Shown piece after piece: positions 1 to 11,954 of a stretch of 39,080 nucleotides of DNA. Below the pieces are notes generated by a model. That model made no database searches. It was given only the letters and a program-made list of their open reading frames with translations, and was not told the DNA's origin. Each line of letters starts with the position of its first letter. Positions within the stretch are counted from its first letter, which is position 1. The position numbers and the translations under genes were made by a program. The DNA comes from Lingula anatina (Eukaryota > Brachiopoda > Lingulata > Lingulida > Lingulidae), in NCBI RefSeq assembly GCF_001039355.2, contig NW_019773573.1, forward strand, positions 43,263 through 82,342. The letters run 5' to 3'.

Positions 1-251
1 GAAAATTTGAGTAATATAAAAAGAATGAGTTATGCAAATTATGTAATTCTCTTACATTTAGAGGGGCACTTTTTTTATGCACACTGTGCTTAAAAAAAAA
101 AAAAAGAAAAAAAAAGAAAATTGCCAGGCTGAACTAAAAAAACTAGGCCTCTATTTTTCTACTTTTTGTGTACGCGTGACATTTCCCCCTGCTATATTTA
201 ATCACTCAATGTATCTTAACCAAAGCAACAAGAAATGCTGAGTCAGCTCAC

Positions 252-431
252 CTGAATGAAAATGAGCTTTGGTTTCCCTGCTAATGTTGGACACTTGTCT
301 CCCTTCAGAGGGGCTAGTAATATATCCACCTCCACTATACCATCAGTTCCATAAACAATGCCCTTGTCCCCATGTGACATAACAACCAAAGCCAGACAAT
401 CATTTTTGGAGTGATTACGGCGACCAACTGA

Positions 432-462
<31 letters not shown>

Positions 463-1351
463 GTTCATTTTCCACAGCTAAATTAAAGAAAATAGATTAG
501 AAAACAAGTTTAACTTTCCATGATAGAAATACTGGTAGAATTTAAGCAATCTTGAAAGCAAATGGCAAAAAAATTCATGCTGACATGAGGCTTGGATGCA
601 TGTGAAAGTAAGCAGATATAATTACTGAGTCGACAGGCTAAATGTTTAGATGCAATATGTAACCAGACAAATATTCCTTACTATTTCTTATATAAATAAT
701 AATTATAAATAAAAGGAACTGCTGACTGCTACAGTATGAATTCATGAAAACATATAATCTTCTATAAGAATTAAAATAAAAGGCAGACGTACTTAATTCA
801 ACAGCGAAATGCTTTAGATTGAATAAAAACGCATTTTTATCATTACTTCTCACCTTCACGTATGGTTCTTAACATCTGCGAACATGTTAAGTTCTCATAA
901 GGCTCTACAACAAAACCCAGTGCCTCAAATCTGTTCTTAATCCCTTCTGCATCCTGCTTTGTACCTCGTCTCTCCTCCTTGTCAGTTGGTGGTTGAAAGA
1001 CTTGATTGTTGATGACGATGGCATAACCTCTTTTTTTATGAGTCATCTTGTACTTCATGTCATGGTCTCCTAGAACTAAAAAATAAATAAATAAATAAAT
1101 AAATAAATAAAAATACATCAATTTCACCTTAATCTAATTGAAATTAATTTAATGGTTTAAATCCCAGATTACCCTACCCTCTACCAGGACCACAGATTGA
1201 TTTTTCACTAGATATTAACAAATATGTCTCTGGCTTATTCATGTGCACATAATTGATCTGTGGTCCTGGTTAACTTTAAAGATTACATGCAGGAATCCAA
1301 CCCTTTGATTGCAATCCATACCTAAATTTCACCTCATTTACTTTAATGAAA

Positions 1352-1395
<44 letters not shown>

Positions 1396-1657
1396 GTCTG
1401 ACTGTGCTGCACACACAGATACAGATCGAGACAGATACGGGCGTAACTTACCAATACAGCCAAACAGACATGTGCATAGTTTAAATAAAAACGACTTTAA
1501 AAAAATTACTTTTCACATTTCATTTAACTTTAAGATCACTTAATAAAAAAGAATTACATGCATCTCATTTTTTATAACCATGCAACATAATCAGCAATGA
1601 CAATTTCTTTATATTTATAAAATGCCACATACTCATTTCATCTTTTGTGTCCTCCAT
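252..1657 (-). CDS. effector caspase paralogue, 5' half only (runs off left edge)
   Basis: Second caspase, in the same orientation and downstream of the complete copy. Exons 1657-1633 (starts MEDTKDEM), 1069-854 and 427-252 join in frame and give 139 residues. Visible are RGYAIVINN, the EERRGTKQDA pocket block, catalytic His about 99 in MSHGD, and GKPKLIFIQ ending at a GTGAGC donor (intron from 251 down). The QACRG exon and p10 part lie beyond position 1. Exon 3 is 176 bases in both copies and intron phases are the same, so the two are tandem duplicates. They differ clearly in protein sequence (SHGD here, SHGE in the other), so the duplication is not recent. The downstream intron starts also align (TGAGTTATGCAAAT near 26 and 6763). 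The start is the only ATG after the conserved promoter and has a good GTATGT donor 25 bases on. Confidence 0.9.
432..462. repeat. (AAT)n microsatellite next to caspase exon 3 acceptor
   Basis: About ten AAT units begin just outside the exon 3 acceptor of the left caspase. Read on the minus strand they give (ATT)n running into TTTCAG, so the repeat makes up the pyrimidine-rich tract of the splice site. The paralogue has only about four units at the same place (7358-7370). Confidence 0.85.
1077..1114. repeat. (AAAT)n microsatellite at caspase exon 2 acceptor
   Basis: About nine AAAT units. On the minus strand they read (TTTA)n directly before TTCTAG, the acceptor of exon 2 of the left caspase. 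Confidence 0.85.
1351..1396. repeat. (CT)n-(CA)n compound microsatellite
   Basis: About 12 CT units pass straight into about 10 CA units inside intron 1 of the left caspase. An overlapping short open frame is only the repeat translated. Confidence 0.9.
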
Positions 1658-1695
1658 CTTGCAGATCTTCTATTCCGTTTGAGGTGTACAAAGTC

Positions 1696-1728
1696 TGAAG
1701 AGCTGCAGGTAGAACTCCAGCTTTTATA
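1696..1728 (-). promoter_or_regulatory. core promoter of left caspase: TATA box and initiator
   Basis: TATAAAAG at 1728-1721 on the minus strand is followed by an initiator-like TTCAGAC whose A is at 1696, 32 bases after the first T of the TATA box. The start codon is 39 bases further on, giving a very short 5' UTR. The same arrangement, with similar sequence between (CTGGAGTT, CTGCAG), precedes the other caspase. The transcription start itself is inferred. Confidence 0.7.
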
Positions 1729-1739
1729 CATACTTAACA

Positions 1740-4700
1740 TAATAGTTGTGAATCACTTCAGGTTTAAAATATACACTTGGAAATAACAGTGACTGATGGA
1801 GAATAGGAAACACCTCATAACTTTGAAGAATGGCTCAATCACTTTTCTTTTTTCACCACTTCTGACCCTAGTCAGTCCTGAGCATAATATCAAAGGAATA
1901 TTGTTGAAAAGAAAAATAATGTGTCATCCACTTTCACTTTCTTATCAGAAAAGAAAGTTGAATTGATTTCTTTTGAATTTGATATGACTCTACTATATGT
2001 ATTGTCACAAACTTGCACTTTCTCATTAGAAAAGAAAGTTTAATTCATTTGAATTGGAAATGACTCGATATTGTCATACCTCAGGAACGTGTTTTAACCT
2101 CAGGAAAATTGTATTTAAAATATGTTAATTATAACCAAATATACTAGTTAACATAATGAGATAATAAATTAAATAACATTTAATTGAGAAAATGAAAGTA
2201 CAGCTACATATAATAATATGAATTTCAAAGCAAATATGACTACATGGTTGAATGCTCTCATACAAATGAACATATATGTAAAATTTTGTAGAGTATGAAT
2301 TGACTATCAATTGTAAGGAAATCCCAACTGAAATTCCTTGATCCAAAGCAGATATATGTTCTTACATGATTCCCAGGTTTCCCCCTGTACTAAAATGCTT
2401 GAAACAAATGCACAAGTGAAAGGCATAAAGATAAAGAAGATCTTTGGAAGAACAAAATAAGTAAGATCTCAAGGAAAGTTAAATCCTTTTTGTTTACCTG
2501 GTAGTTCTACCAATGAAATTGAACTACTTAACGTTGTTCTGTAATGCTATTTTATATTTTCAAGGGTATTTGTTTAGTGTTTAAAATCAGCACACAGATA
2601 GATGCATTATTTAATAATTAGATTCAGGAAAAGCCACATTTTTTGGTATCTGGATGATAATATAGGCTTTGTAACAATATCCTTAAAAATCAAAATTTAA
2701 TAAAACATTGAATCCAAGTGCAGAAGTAGGTAGAGCAATGATTCCCAAGTAGAAAAAAAAATTATCCCCAAGGAAAATTTGTTTTGGTGGGACTATCTTG
2801 TATAGATTACCTCAGATTAAAAAAAAACAAACAAAAAAACAAGAGCATCTGATTCATTTGATTCTGATTTATTTGATACATTTTCACGTGTGGAATCACA
2901 TTTTTTAAAAGGCTAATCTATGCTTGAATCATGATGTTACATACATGAAGATTTACAGTAACCTTTGCACGTACATATCATTCATGAAGACACAGGTAGT
3001 AATCATTTTTCACTAACACTTATAACCTATTGTAGAACTACACATACATTGAACTATTTATTCCGCCAAATGGAACACTTGTTGCAGTAACCTACTACAG
3101 TAGCCCCAAGTTTTCCAAGCAAACCTGGGGCAGCTTCATCATCTTCAAACTCTCCATCCACACCTGCTTGTCAGTAATAAAGCACTTATACACGGAGATT
3201 AAAAAATGAATATTTTGCCAGCAAGCATTGGACCCGAGGCTAAGACAATCACTATTAAAAATGTCTCACATCTAAATCAACTGTAAAACAAATTAAAATG
3301 TTTTTCCCTTGGTGTGTTTATCCTTATAAAGGCATTGCATTTAATATAACACTTTTGTAATCAAATGAAATCACATCACAAAGATGACATGAAGTCGAAG
3401 CTTTGCCCTGTATGATACACACGTACTACCCCAGTAGTTTCTGGATGGTATCACAAAAATTTTTATAGTGACCCATTTTTAAACAAACTTGAAGACAAAT
3501 ACTGTACATAAAATAGTGTGGACTCATCAAAAGACTACAGTCAAATCATATGCACTCTGGCAGAAGTCTACACAGTATAGAAATTATAATTACAGTGACT
3601 AATTATATAATGCACTGACTCTTAAGGATTGTGGAATAGCTTTTCGTTAAAAGGTGTAACACAAAGCAAAGGATCTCTTAAGTCATTATACTATCCCTGG
3701 TCTCACTCATCCATAAAACATAAAAAAATGGTACACTGCTAATTTTGATGTGTCTCCTGGTTTGAAAAAGAGGTTGTTAACTTTATAATGTACTGGTATT
3801 ATGAAATTCAATATTGTACATTTTGCCAGTTACTCTACACAATAACATTATGAAACAATAACAATAAGTAGACACACCTAAGCTGAAACACAAATCTACT
3901 GGTATATGAAACAATTTCTTTTTAAAATACATTCTGTACCTTAAAGTCCCTGTAAAACTTGTGGATCTGTTGATTTTTAATTGTGACACCAAAGAAATAA
4001 AGGAATGTTTTTTTTTAGCCTGGTTACTGTAAAAATAAACTATAAACAAGTTACTGACAAGAGTAGATTTGAGATGTATAAAATGTTGGATCACCCCTTC
4101 ACCTTGAGCACCTTAACCAAAGTGGTACATATGGAATAACCTTACAAGCCACATCCAAGATTTTGCTACAGGGGTGGGAGTTGTGGGTGGGGGGTAGGGG
4201 GGGGGATGCTGTGCTTGGCAAGTATACAGAAGTTGAAGAGGACAATTTAACTAAAATATGCAGAGCACAGGGATAAAGAGTGCTTGACCATGCTTCTTTT
4301 CACTTGTAATACTGTTTTTGATGGTAAAATGAAACTATTTTAACATTTAAATATTGTTTTTTTTTTTTTTTGTTTTCATGGATGAGAAGGGGGTGCATGC
4401 TCACTGTGGACCCACCCCTGGGTCTGCTATTGCTAGGAAAAAGTAAATTCATTGTGACAAAGTACAGTATTATATCACCAAAAATAATTGCACAAAGAGA
4501 AACAAAATAAAAGAATCAATACACTGTGGGGTAAATCTTTCTACTGAATGGCAAAAACTTAAGCAGATCTATTACTTTCCTTTCTCATATGAATGTGACT
4601 GAAACAGTCTTGCCTCTTTGAATCTGACAAAAATCTTCCATTGCATTGATTATCACAACACATGAACAATGTGGAAATGATTACTGATAATATTAAGACC

Positions 4701-5075
4701 ATAAATGAGCTTCTAAATCTTATCCACTGTACTTGCATATAAGGTTGTGATGGGACCACCCTGCCTTATCACTGATTGTTTAATATTGAATACTCTCCGA
4801 GAGCATATGAGATCATTTTATAAGGTTATTCTTTAAAAGTTTATCATACTGTCATGACATTTTTTAAAGAAGAGTCATCACCTGTATCTTTCACCAACTG
4901 AAATTTTTTGAAGGTTTAATAATAATAATAATGTTGAAATCCTGATTTTTCTTCCAACCCAAAATAACTTTCCAATTTTCCAAGCCAATTGTGCACCCTG
5001 AAAATGATTAAAAGATGTTGAAATACTGTCCTGTTAATATCCCATCCTGGGCATTTACCAAGGGCCTGGGTGCTC
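1740..5075. other. spacer between the two caspases
   Basis: AT-rich spacer of 3.3 kb holding the 3' UTR of the complete caspase and the upstream region of the left one. I could not place the polyadenylation site: minus-strand AATAAA occurs for example at 3062-3057. On the minus strand, 3162-3055 is an exon-like piece: an AG at the right place, then an open frame of about 36 codons rich in Asp/Glu and ending ...CNKCSIWRNK, stop. I do not recognise it, and it may be chance. A G-rich run lies at 4171-4205 and a poly-T run near 4355. Short open frames here have no coding character. Confidence 0.5.
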
Positions 5076-8000
5076 TTAGTGTTTTGGCCTAAAATATACC
5101 AGCTTGGTCAACATGGAGGTTATACATGGAACCTGTTTCTTTTTGCTCATTGCCTTGGAGGCTGCATTGGACTCAAACTCGTATGCCACTTTCCTGTTAA
5201 CAATGGTCATCAAGCTTAGGATGTCCAACTGTTGGCCGTAGTCTCCCAGGACCTGAATGAGTGCCTGCATGAACCAAGATCCGTTCATGGAGTTACGCCA
5301 GGAAAAGAAGCCTGGAAAAACATTCAATTATGTCTATAACATTTGCCAAGAAGAAGGTTACCTTTTCATTGGTGTTGGTGTGTGTATGCTTATTTGTCAG
5401 TGTACATGTGTCAGGATAAACAAAAACAAAAAAAAAAAATTGAAAACATTTTAAACTAAAATCGGGTCACCTTCCAGGATATTTTAACATAAATTCTACT
5501 TGAAAAGTTGTCTTTTTGCTTAGTGGAGTGTTCTCTAGTTTAATATATAATAAACATAACCAGTATATCATATCAGATTCTGTAGATTTTGTTTATAATT
5601 GTCAGTCACAAATCTTTGTACAATTATTGCTTCACCATTTCTCTCCTTTTTCTCTTTTAACAGTGGGACACATAATGTTGTACAGGAAAGTTTTTTTGTA
5701 CACAAATGTATATAAACATTTATTTTTTTTTAATAGATTTTTTAATCTCAGGCATTTATCAACCATACCTACCTGGCACCACAGAGTAAGCAATGAGGAA
5801 GTCTGCCTCGGCAGGAATTCTGTGCACATGGGTCCTACCGTCTGGTTCGTCTTCCCACATTTCTGCATCAGCGACCTCTACACCTCCGTCCAGTTTAGTG
5901 CCTCGACAAGCCTGCAAAATAAAACGGAGTGTGTAAACGAAAGAGGAATCCTGCTAGTCCAAGGCAACTGCATAACTTGGGACATTTTGACATAAGGAAA
6001 TTTGTTCAAGTTAAAGGGATAATAACTCTTCATATGAGATCTATATTTCACAATAAAAACATTGTAAACAACTCATAAAAATTAAATATATTCTGTTGTA
6101 CCACAAAAACGGCAGTTATAGCTATTATTCTGATATCTGAGCTTGTCTTTAGACCACGTGACTTCCACTGATGGCTGTACTCTGTTATAATCTCTTAAGA
6201 GATTTTCACAAAAAACCAAACATTTTAGAAAAAAACCAGGGACTAACTTTGAATGTAGAAATGGATTCATTAACCATTGGTTAGTATGGGAAAATTGTTG
6301 TTTACTCATGGAAAATTCATTTTTTGGCCAAAATGAAGAGTTATTATCCCTTTAAGTAAAGATTCAAGTTAGGCGAGATTCATATTAATGCATCCCTGGC
6401 ACGACAACAAATGTATTGTCCTTTTAAGTCTGTATTCCGACTGATCTTACATAGAAAACAGTACTTTCTTCACATTCAACCACTGGTGTATCTCTCCCGA
6501 ATTACGCACTAAATTTTTTTGGTAGTTGGGTCACATGACCCCTGTGACACAAAAAAGGTCACTAACACCAGCTATATATATTCATTACTGACATCTATTC
6601 ACATACTATAGTTACTTATACCAGTACTAAGGTACAATGTACTATTACATATCAATACATGTGAATACCCTATTACATTAATTTATAATAATACTACAGA
6701 AAAACAAATTGATCACATGATATTTGATTGAGATTCATGGAAATTTAAACAATAAGTGGATGAGTTATGCAAATAAAGTAATTCTTCTAGATTTGGAACA
6801 ATATTTCTCTCTATCAAAAAAAAAATAAAAATAAAAAAAAAATAGTGGAATTAAATTTAAAGGCACAATCCAAAGTGCAAAGTAAATCAAAATAAAGAAT
6901 ATGATTTTTTTACCAATACAAGAAAGTATGTAGTTTACAAAATGTCCAAGAAATTCAAATTATCAGAAAAATATATAATACAGTTGTGAACATCTATTTT
7001 TATCTCCAAACAACTTGGTCCATTTGCCTCTAATTTACAAACATTCTAATATTTGTGTATGTGCCACATCCTCCCTCAACATACTCAATTTACAAGAAGT
7101 TTTCTTGTGTTTTCAAATGCTCCATAAATATAACCCATACTTTCTCAAAAAACAACAAGCAACACCGACTCAACTAACCTGAATGAAAATGAGCTTTGGT
7201 TTCCCTGCTAAAGTCAAGCATCTGTCACCCTTGAGAGGGGCAAGTAGCTGGTCCACCTCTATAATGCCATCTGTGCCATACACTTTTCCCTCCTCACCAT
7301 GTGACAAAATTACCAAAGCCACACAGTCATTTTGGGAGTGATTTCTGCGTCCAACTGAAATAATAATAATATACCATTTTCAAATATTCTATATTTTTCA
7401 TATTTTACTCTTTTCAAAACACTCTTTTCATATTTTTCCAAAGGAAAATAAACTGCAAACAACCTCACATTCCAGAGATACAGTAAGCAATTCTGAAAGC
7501 ATATATATGGCAAAAACTTCCTGCAAGCATGAGGCAAGACACTAAAGTTGGTGTTGAGGAATTATTTAAAAGTATATATACACCCAAGGTTAAAGGGAAA
7601 CTGAAATAAAGGTTAATCTTTCATATATTATTGTACAGTGTACTAAGTGCACCTTTCTTTTACTTGATAATGATTTCCTGCAGATACCCTGTTGATGTGA
7701 CCATATATAAGAGACTCACGAAGGTAACATAAAAATTAAATACTGAGAGACACCTTAATTGCTAATTAGAGAGTTTCCGTTGCCGGTGAGATACGGCGGC
7801 TAGATTAATACGTCATCGGTTTGTGCGCACTTGTGACGTTCACCGCATTCATATACCGTCATCCCATCTAGTCTGCGGAATACAAGCGCTCCTATCTAGC
7901 CAGTGCGGAAGATTATTGAAAATAGTTATTAAAGGTTTTGTTTGCTAATTTATATGACTTATATACTTTTTTACAATAGTTCAAGTGTACGTTCATGCAA

Positions 8001-9598
8001 ATTTCGACTTTTTAACAGAGAGGAGCCGCTAGTTTTGGTTTATCAGGCACGTAGTCGGGGGTTGATCGTGGGGTTCTTACGAACCGCCATTTTTGTCGGG
8101 AAAAATTGCACTTTTGGGTAATATTTGTCTCCTTTTTCATAAAAAAGAATCCCCCCTTTGAAATAGATGGCTACGGGGCCGTATATTGTTATTATTATAT
8201 TGGAATGAGCGCCAGCATTCCGGGACATTACCGGAACGCGAAGAGAGAAGCGCGTTACTGGATACATTAGCACATACGTAACAATCTAGCCGTCGTATCC
8301 CAACTGCACCGGAAACTCTCTATTATTAATCACTAACTAGAAAAAGATGCAAGGAACTGGCTGCTATGAAGTATGAAAAACATATGACTTTGTGTAGAAA
8401 GTTAAAGGCTTAATTCAACAGCTATAGTGTAAATTGCACAAAAACAAGATTTTATTACTCCGTACCATCGGCCATAGTCATTGACATCCTGGAACAAGTC
8501 ACATTGTCAAAGCGATACACGTCAAATCCCAGTGCGCGAAGTCTGTTCTCAATCCCATTTGCATCCTGGTCCGTGCCGCGTCTCTCTGCCATACCTGTAT
8601 GTGTCGCAAAGTTGCGGTTGTTGAAAATGATGGCAAGGCCCCTATTTTCATAAGTCATGGGATACTCCATATCGTGGTCTCCACTGGAACTAACTTGCTG
8701 TGGCCTGCCTGCCTCTGGAGCAACTCTGAGACTGGAAACATTGGAAAATCTCTATAGAACTGTATGTTTTCTATAGATGGAATATTAGGCAGAATTACTT
8801 ATATCTTGTAATTTGATATACTTGATCAAAAATCCATTATAACTGTATATATTGTACCTTTATAGTGTCTACAAAGTATAAATTTAGGAATGATCTGGGT
8901 GAATATTGTATCTATATCACTTGTATTATATTGTATCTTTTAAAGTACCTACATTGCATCTTTATAATAACTTCCCAGAATCTGTATTGTGCACATCATG
9001 TATCTTTAAAATAACTATGTTGTATCATATGTAAACTACATAAAAATGTCTATATTATTGTTGAGTGATCAATAAATACCCTCTTCTACTGAGTGGTGCA
9101 TCAGTGATGTCCCCATGTCCTGAAATGGTTGAAAGAAAATATCATCAGTCTGACTCTGTCTTCTAGTGACTGAAGTTAACACCCAAATGACACGGCTTTA
9201 TTATTATTATTATTATTTTTTTTTTTGGAGCAGGCCCTTTGATTGCAATACTTATAAACTTCAATGACCAGTTATACATTTACAAGTGAAACACAAAGGA
9301 AAGTACACACATGGAAGAACAGACTGAGAGAGAGAGAGAGAGAGAGAGAAAAAGAGAGAAAGAGAGATATTATTATATGAAAATGATTAAAACAATAAAA
9401 CCTGATCATGAAGAGAGAGAAAGAGAGAGAGACTGACACTCACACACACCCATGGGTGCGCTGCAAGTAGTGACCTTCACTTTCTCTTTCAGATCTTTCA
9501 CTAAATCCCATTCTTATTAAATATTTTCACAACTACTGTATGTCAAATAAAAAGAAAATATTTGTAAAGAGGTACATACCATCCTCTGTGTCATCCAT
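5076..9598 (-). CDS. effector caspase (caspase-3/7 type), complete, five exons
   Basis: Cysteine protease of the apoptotic executioner type, cutting after Asp. Coding exons in gene order: 9598-9580, 8714-8466, 7354-7179, 5911-5773, 5311-5076 (stop TAA 5078-5076). Intron phases agree and total 273 codons, 272 residues, close to human caspase-3 (277). The p20 part holds RGLAII, the ERRGTDQDA substrate-pocket block, catalytic His about 108 in LSHGEEG, and catalytic Cys about 150 in IQACRG, which is split by intron 3 between Q and A. A VEVAD sequence about ten residues after QACRG is a likely interdomain cleavage site. The p10 part has SWRNSMNGSWF and VNRKVAYEFES, both typical of caspase-3/7. There is no CARD or DED; the prodomain is about 20 residues. 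The exon 2 acceptor is uncertain: AG sites at 8715-8716 (used here) and others a few bases away keep the frame. The third and second introns (from the 5' end) carry MITEs at 6011 and 7769. Activity is inferred from intact motifs. Confidence 0.93.
6011..6355. mobile_element. 345-bp MITE with TTAA target duplication
   Basis: TTAA then AGGGATAATAACTCTTCAT at the left end is matched, as perfect reverse complement, by the right end finishing at 6355. The inverted repeat is at least 23 bases including TTAA. A TTAA duplication is the mark of piggyBac or Kolobok transposons. There is no coding capacity, so it is non-autonomous. It sits in the third intron (between exons 3 and 4) of the complete caspase. 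A partial relative lies at 33718. Confidence 0.85.
7769..8320. mobile_element. 552-bp MITE with TA target duplication and long inverted repeats
   Basis: The left end GAGAGTTTCCG...GGCTAGATT and the right end read on the other strand (GAGAGTTTCCG...GGCTAGATT) match imperfectly over about 45 bases. TA flanks both sides (7767-7768, 8321-8322), as for Tc1/mariner-type elements. The inside is richer in GC and CpG than the host intron and has no recognisable transposase; a 76-codon minus-strand frame is unconvincing. It sits in intron 2 of the complete caspase, which explains why that intron is longer than in the paralogue. Confidence 0.85.
9199..9432. repeat. simple-repeat cluster: (TTA)n, poly-T, (GA)n
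   Basis: (TTA)n followed by poly-T at 9199-9226, (GA)n at 9325-9366 and a second (GA)n at about 9409-9432. The cluster lies in intron 1 of the complete caspase, where the left paralogue has its CT-CA repeat. Confidence 0.85.
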
Positions 9599-9663
9599 GG
9601 TATTGCTTTTTGTCCTGTGATCTTATCTTTATGATGTGTAGGTACAGGTAAATAAAGTCTGTC

Positions 9664-9696
9664 TGAATACCTGCAGATAAAACGCCAGCTTTTATA
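9664..9696 (-). promoter_or_regulatory. core promoter of complete caspase: TATA box and initiator
   Basis: TATAAAAG at 9696-9689 (minus strand), then CTGGCGTT, CTGCAG and ATTCAGAC with the presumed +1 A at 9664. TATA-to-initiator distance is 32 bases, exactly as in the paralogue. The 5' UTR to the ATG at 9598 is about 66 bases. Conservation between diverged paralogues supports function. Confidence 0.7.
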
Positions 9697-9699
9697 CAA

Positions 9700-10912
9700 A
9701 AGATTACTAATAAACTGCCCACGTATCTGTCATCCAGTTTTATTTTTCAGTGAACAAAGTTACTGAATTTATAACTAGAATTAATTTTTTTTGACTTCAC
9801 AACAATGTCTTCTGATCGTGTTTAAAATAGAATGTTTACTCCCACCTCAAATAAGTACCACATACAGATTTTAAAACCTGATGAGTCATATACATAAAAA
9901 TACCTACAAAATATATGAATCATTTATAATAAGAAATAACCTCGGGATTTCCAGACCATTGTGATTCCACTCAACAGGCATTAGACTTCCCATATGGTGA
10001 AAAAAGTCAGAAAGGGGGCCATCTAAACCAATGATATTTTTAGCTCCGAAACAATAAAAAAAACCCCAATAGTTGGAAAAACCTCATCCCCGACTCAAAC
10101 TAATGGAAGAATGGGAATACCCATCACTGACCAAGGGCTGTGTTTGTTTTCTTCTTTCAACACGTAATTCCAGCACAAACTCAATGATATCTTTCATTTC
10201 AAAGGATATACTGCATCCACAGTCACTTTCTGTGATAACGCATGGTGTTTAGCCTCAGGGGAAGTGTTTTCGTTTTCAGGAAGAATTAAAATTTTGTTAC
10301 ACAAAGATATAACACTCATTGTGCACTATTATACTGAAAAGTGGGTAACTGATAAGATATCTAATCATTCAAAGCAGTGTATGTGACCTGGATTTTAAAA
10401 GAATTATCATCAATTACATACTTCAATTATATTCAACTGATCGCTGGGGTTGTTGTAATTTTTAACTCAAATTAATCAGTAAGTATGAAAGTACGCATCA
10501 TATTGGTGTTACGTTGTGTAACCACAGTCAAAACAATGATTCATCGACAACCCGTTAAAGAACAAAGAAACAGGTCAACGGAACGCTTTTGTTTACACGT
10601 AGATTACGTTAATACAGCTGTATTAGGCAAGTCTTGACATGCCCCTTTCATATTCAGATGTACTATAACTAATGAAAATGGAATTACATTTTAATAGTAA
10701 CCTCACATATTCCTTACCTGAACTAGTATCCCGAAATATTGCTACAGATTATTAATTGTTTAAAAGTTTAAAATGACTAGTACACACTGTCACTGATAAA
10801 TGTTTTCCGAAATCGAACTAGATTAAAGTTATCTGGCAATTAATGCCATGAAGTTTTATATATACCACTATTTACCTTGTGTGAACTAAATTGAACGCTT
10901 CTGTGACGTTTT
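9700..10912. other. non-coding region upstream of caspase
   Basis: AT-rich upstream sequence of the complete caspase. No convincing exon, repeat or RNA gene was seen on either strand. Confidence 0.5.
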
Positions 10913-10970
10913 CGAGTCCAGTAGTGTAATATAAACAGCCGGAGCGCTTTGGTGACTAACAAAAATAATC

Positions 10971-11164
10971 GTGGATTTCCATTTTACTCATCACTGGAAG
11001 TTCGTATCGGTGGATAGTTATAGTCATGATATGAACAAGAAAAGCCCATTTCAAGTGCTGGAAGGCAAAATTTGTTGTCATTGTCAGGATTATTCAGTCT
11101 TTATTTTTCAGAATGAGGACTGTCAGCAAGATAAAATCCCAGTAAAAAGACAAAAAACTTTTAA
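10971..11164 (+). CDS. possible first exon of an unrecognised gene
   Basis: An open frame from ATG at 10971 runs through a second ATG (11031, MNKKSPFQVLEG) and a Cys-rich stretch (CCHCQDY) to a perfect GTAAGA donor at 11165, just before the frame would close. A TATA-like ATATAAAC lies near 10929. I do not recognise the protein and found no partner exon; the next gene to the right is on the other strand. It may be a short first exon or chance. Evidence is only the open frame, the donor and the upstream A/T box. Confidence 0.2.
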
Positions 11165-11414
11165 GTAAGAAATAAAATCTTCCGAAATCCTCTCTAGTAC
11201 CGTAGAGACTGAGTCCACAGACCATCGTGATTTTTCCCCAACGAGGAAGGCCTAGAATTTTTTTCATCTGCTAGTCTAGATACAGTGTGCTTTTTGTCGT
11301 TATTGTACGTGTGTGTATCTCGATGTCTGTCAATTTATTTATCTTTTCTTACCTTTTTTTTTATTTCCTCGCTCTAAACATTTTCTTTTTTCCCTTTTTC
11401 AATGTAACCCTTTC

Positions 11415-11458
11415 GTTCATTCATACATTCATTCATTCATTCATTTTAAAAAAAATTA

Positions 11459-11496
<38 letters not shown>
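11415..11496. repeat. (ATTC)n and (ATT)n microsatellites
   Basis: About six ATTC/CATT units at 11418-11444 and about 13 ATT units at 11457-11496. Two overlapping open frames here are repeat translations, not genes. Confidence 0.9.
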
Positions 11497-11679
11497 TTGT
11501 AAATGAACAGTCCGTGATGCCCAAATATTTCACTTTCGCGACTTCATAACTGACATGCTATAAGCCTAACGGCTGAGGCCTACTAGTGTACAGTAGGCCT
11601 ACATGTAGGCCTATACTAGCCTATAGCACAAAGTGGATTATTTGAAAAACAAAAATAAAATAAAGAACGAAATATTCAC

Positions 11680-11954
11680 TACAAGCATGATTTTATTCAA
11701 ACCAAATGACAGTGGTGCAAATGTCTGACAGAATGTCCTTTTCAAAATGTTTCAAAATTACTGATACCCAGGGATAATTTCATAAATTCTGATGTGCCGG
11801 CCAGTATGAATTCAGTATAGACCCTACTGCAGTACGCGGTCCTCTGGTAGAAGAGAAGAATTGTCTTTGAAGAATGAGTAATTCGATAGGCCCTATCAGA
11901 AGGAATGCTTTTTACTTGGCTGGTTGCAAATGGATTGACATGCTGTGTTCGGTC
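11680..11954 (-). other. 3' UTR exon with polyadenylation signal, EF-hand gene copy 1
   Basis: The last coding exon continues three bases past TGA to a donor (AAG|GTAACT, exon end 12307). A TTTTCAG acceptor opens this exon at 11954, and AATAAA lies at 11697-11692 (minus strand). Donor, acceptor and AATAAA all recur in the second copy. Being only three bases before the last junction, the stop should not trigger nonsense-mediated decay. Confidence 0.6.

Noticed and set aside
5516-5995. Longest plus-strand open frames around the caspase, 159 codons
   Set aside because: It is antisense to the caspase QACRG exon (5911-5773) and has no domain or splice support of its own.
8043-8273. 76-codon frame inside the MITE at 7769
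   Set aside because: No transposase motif, and the element has MITE structure.
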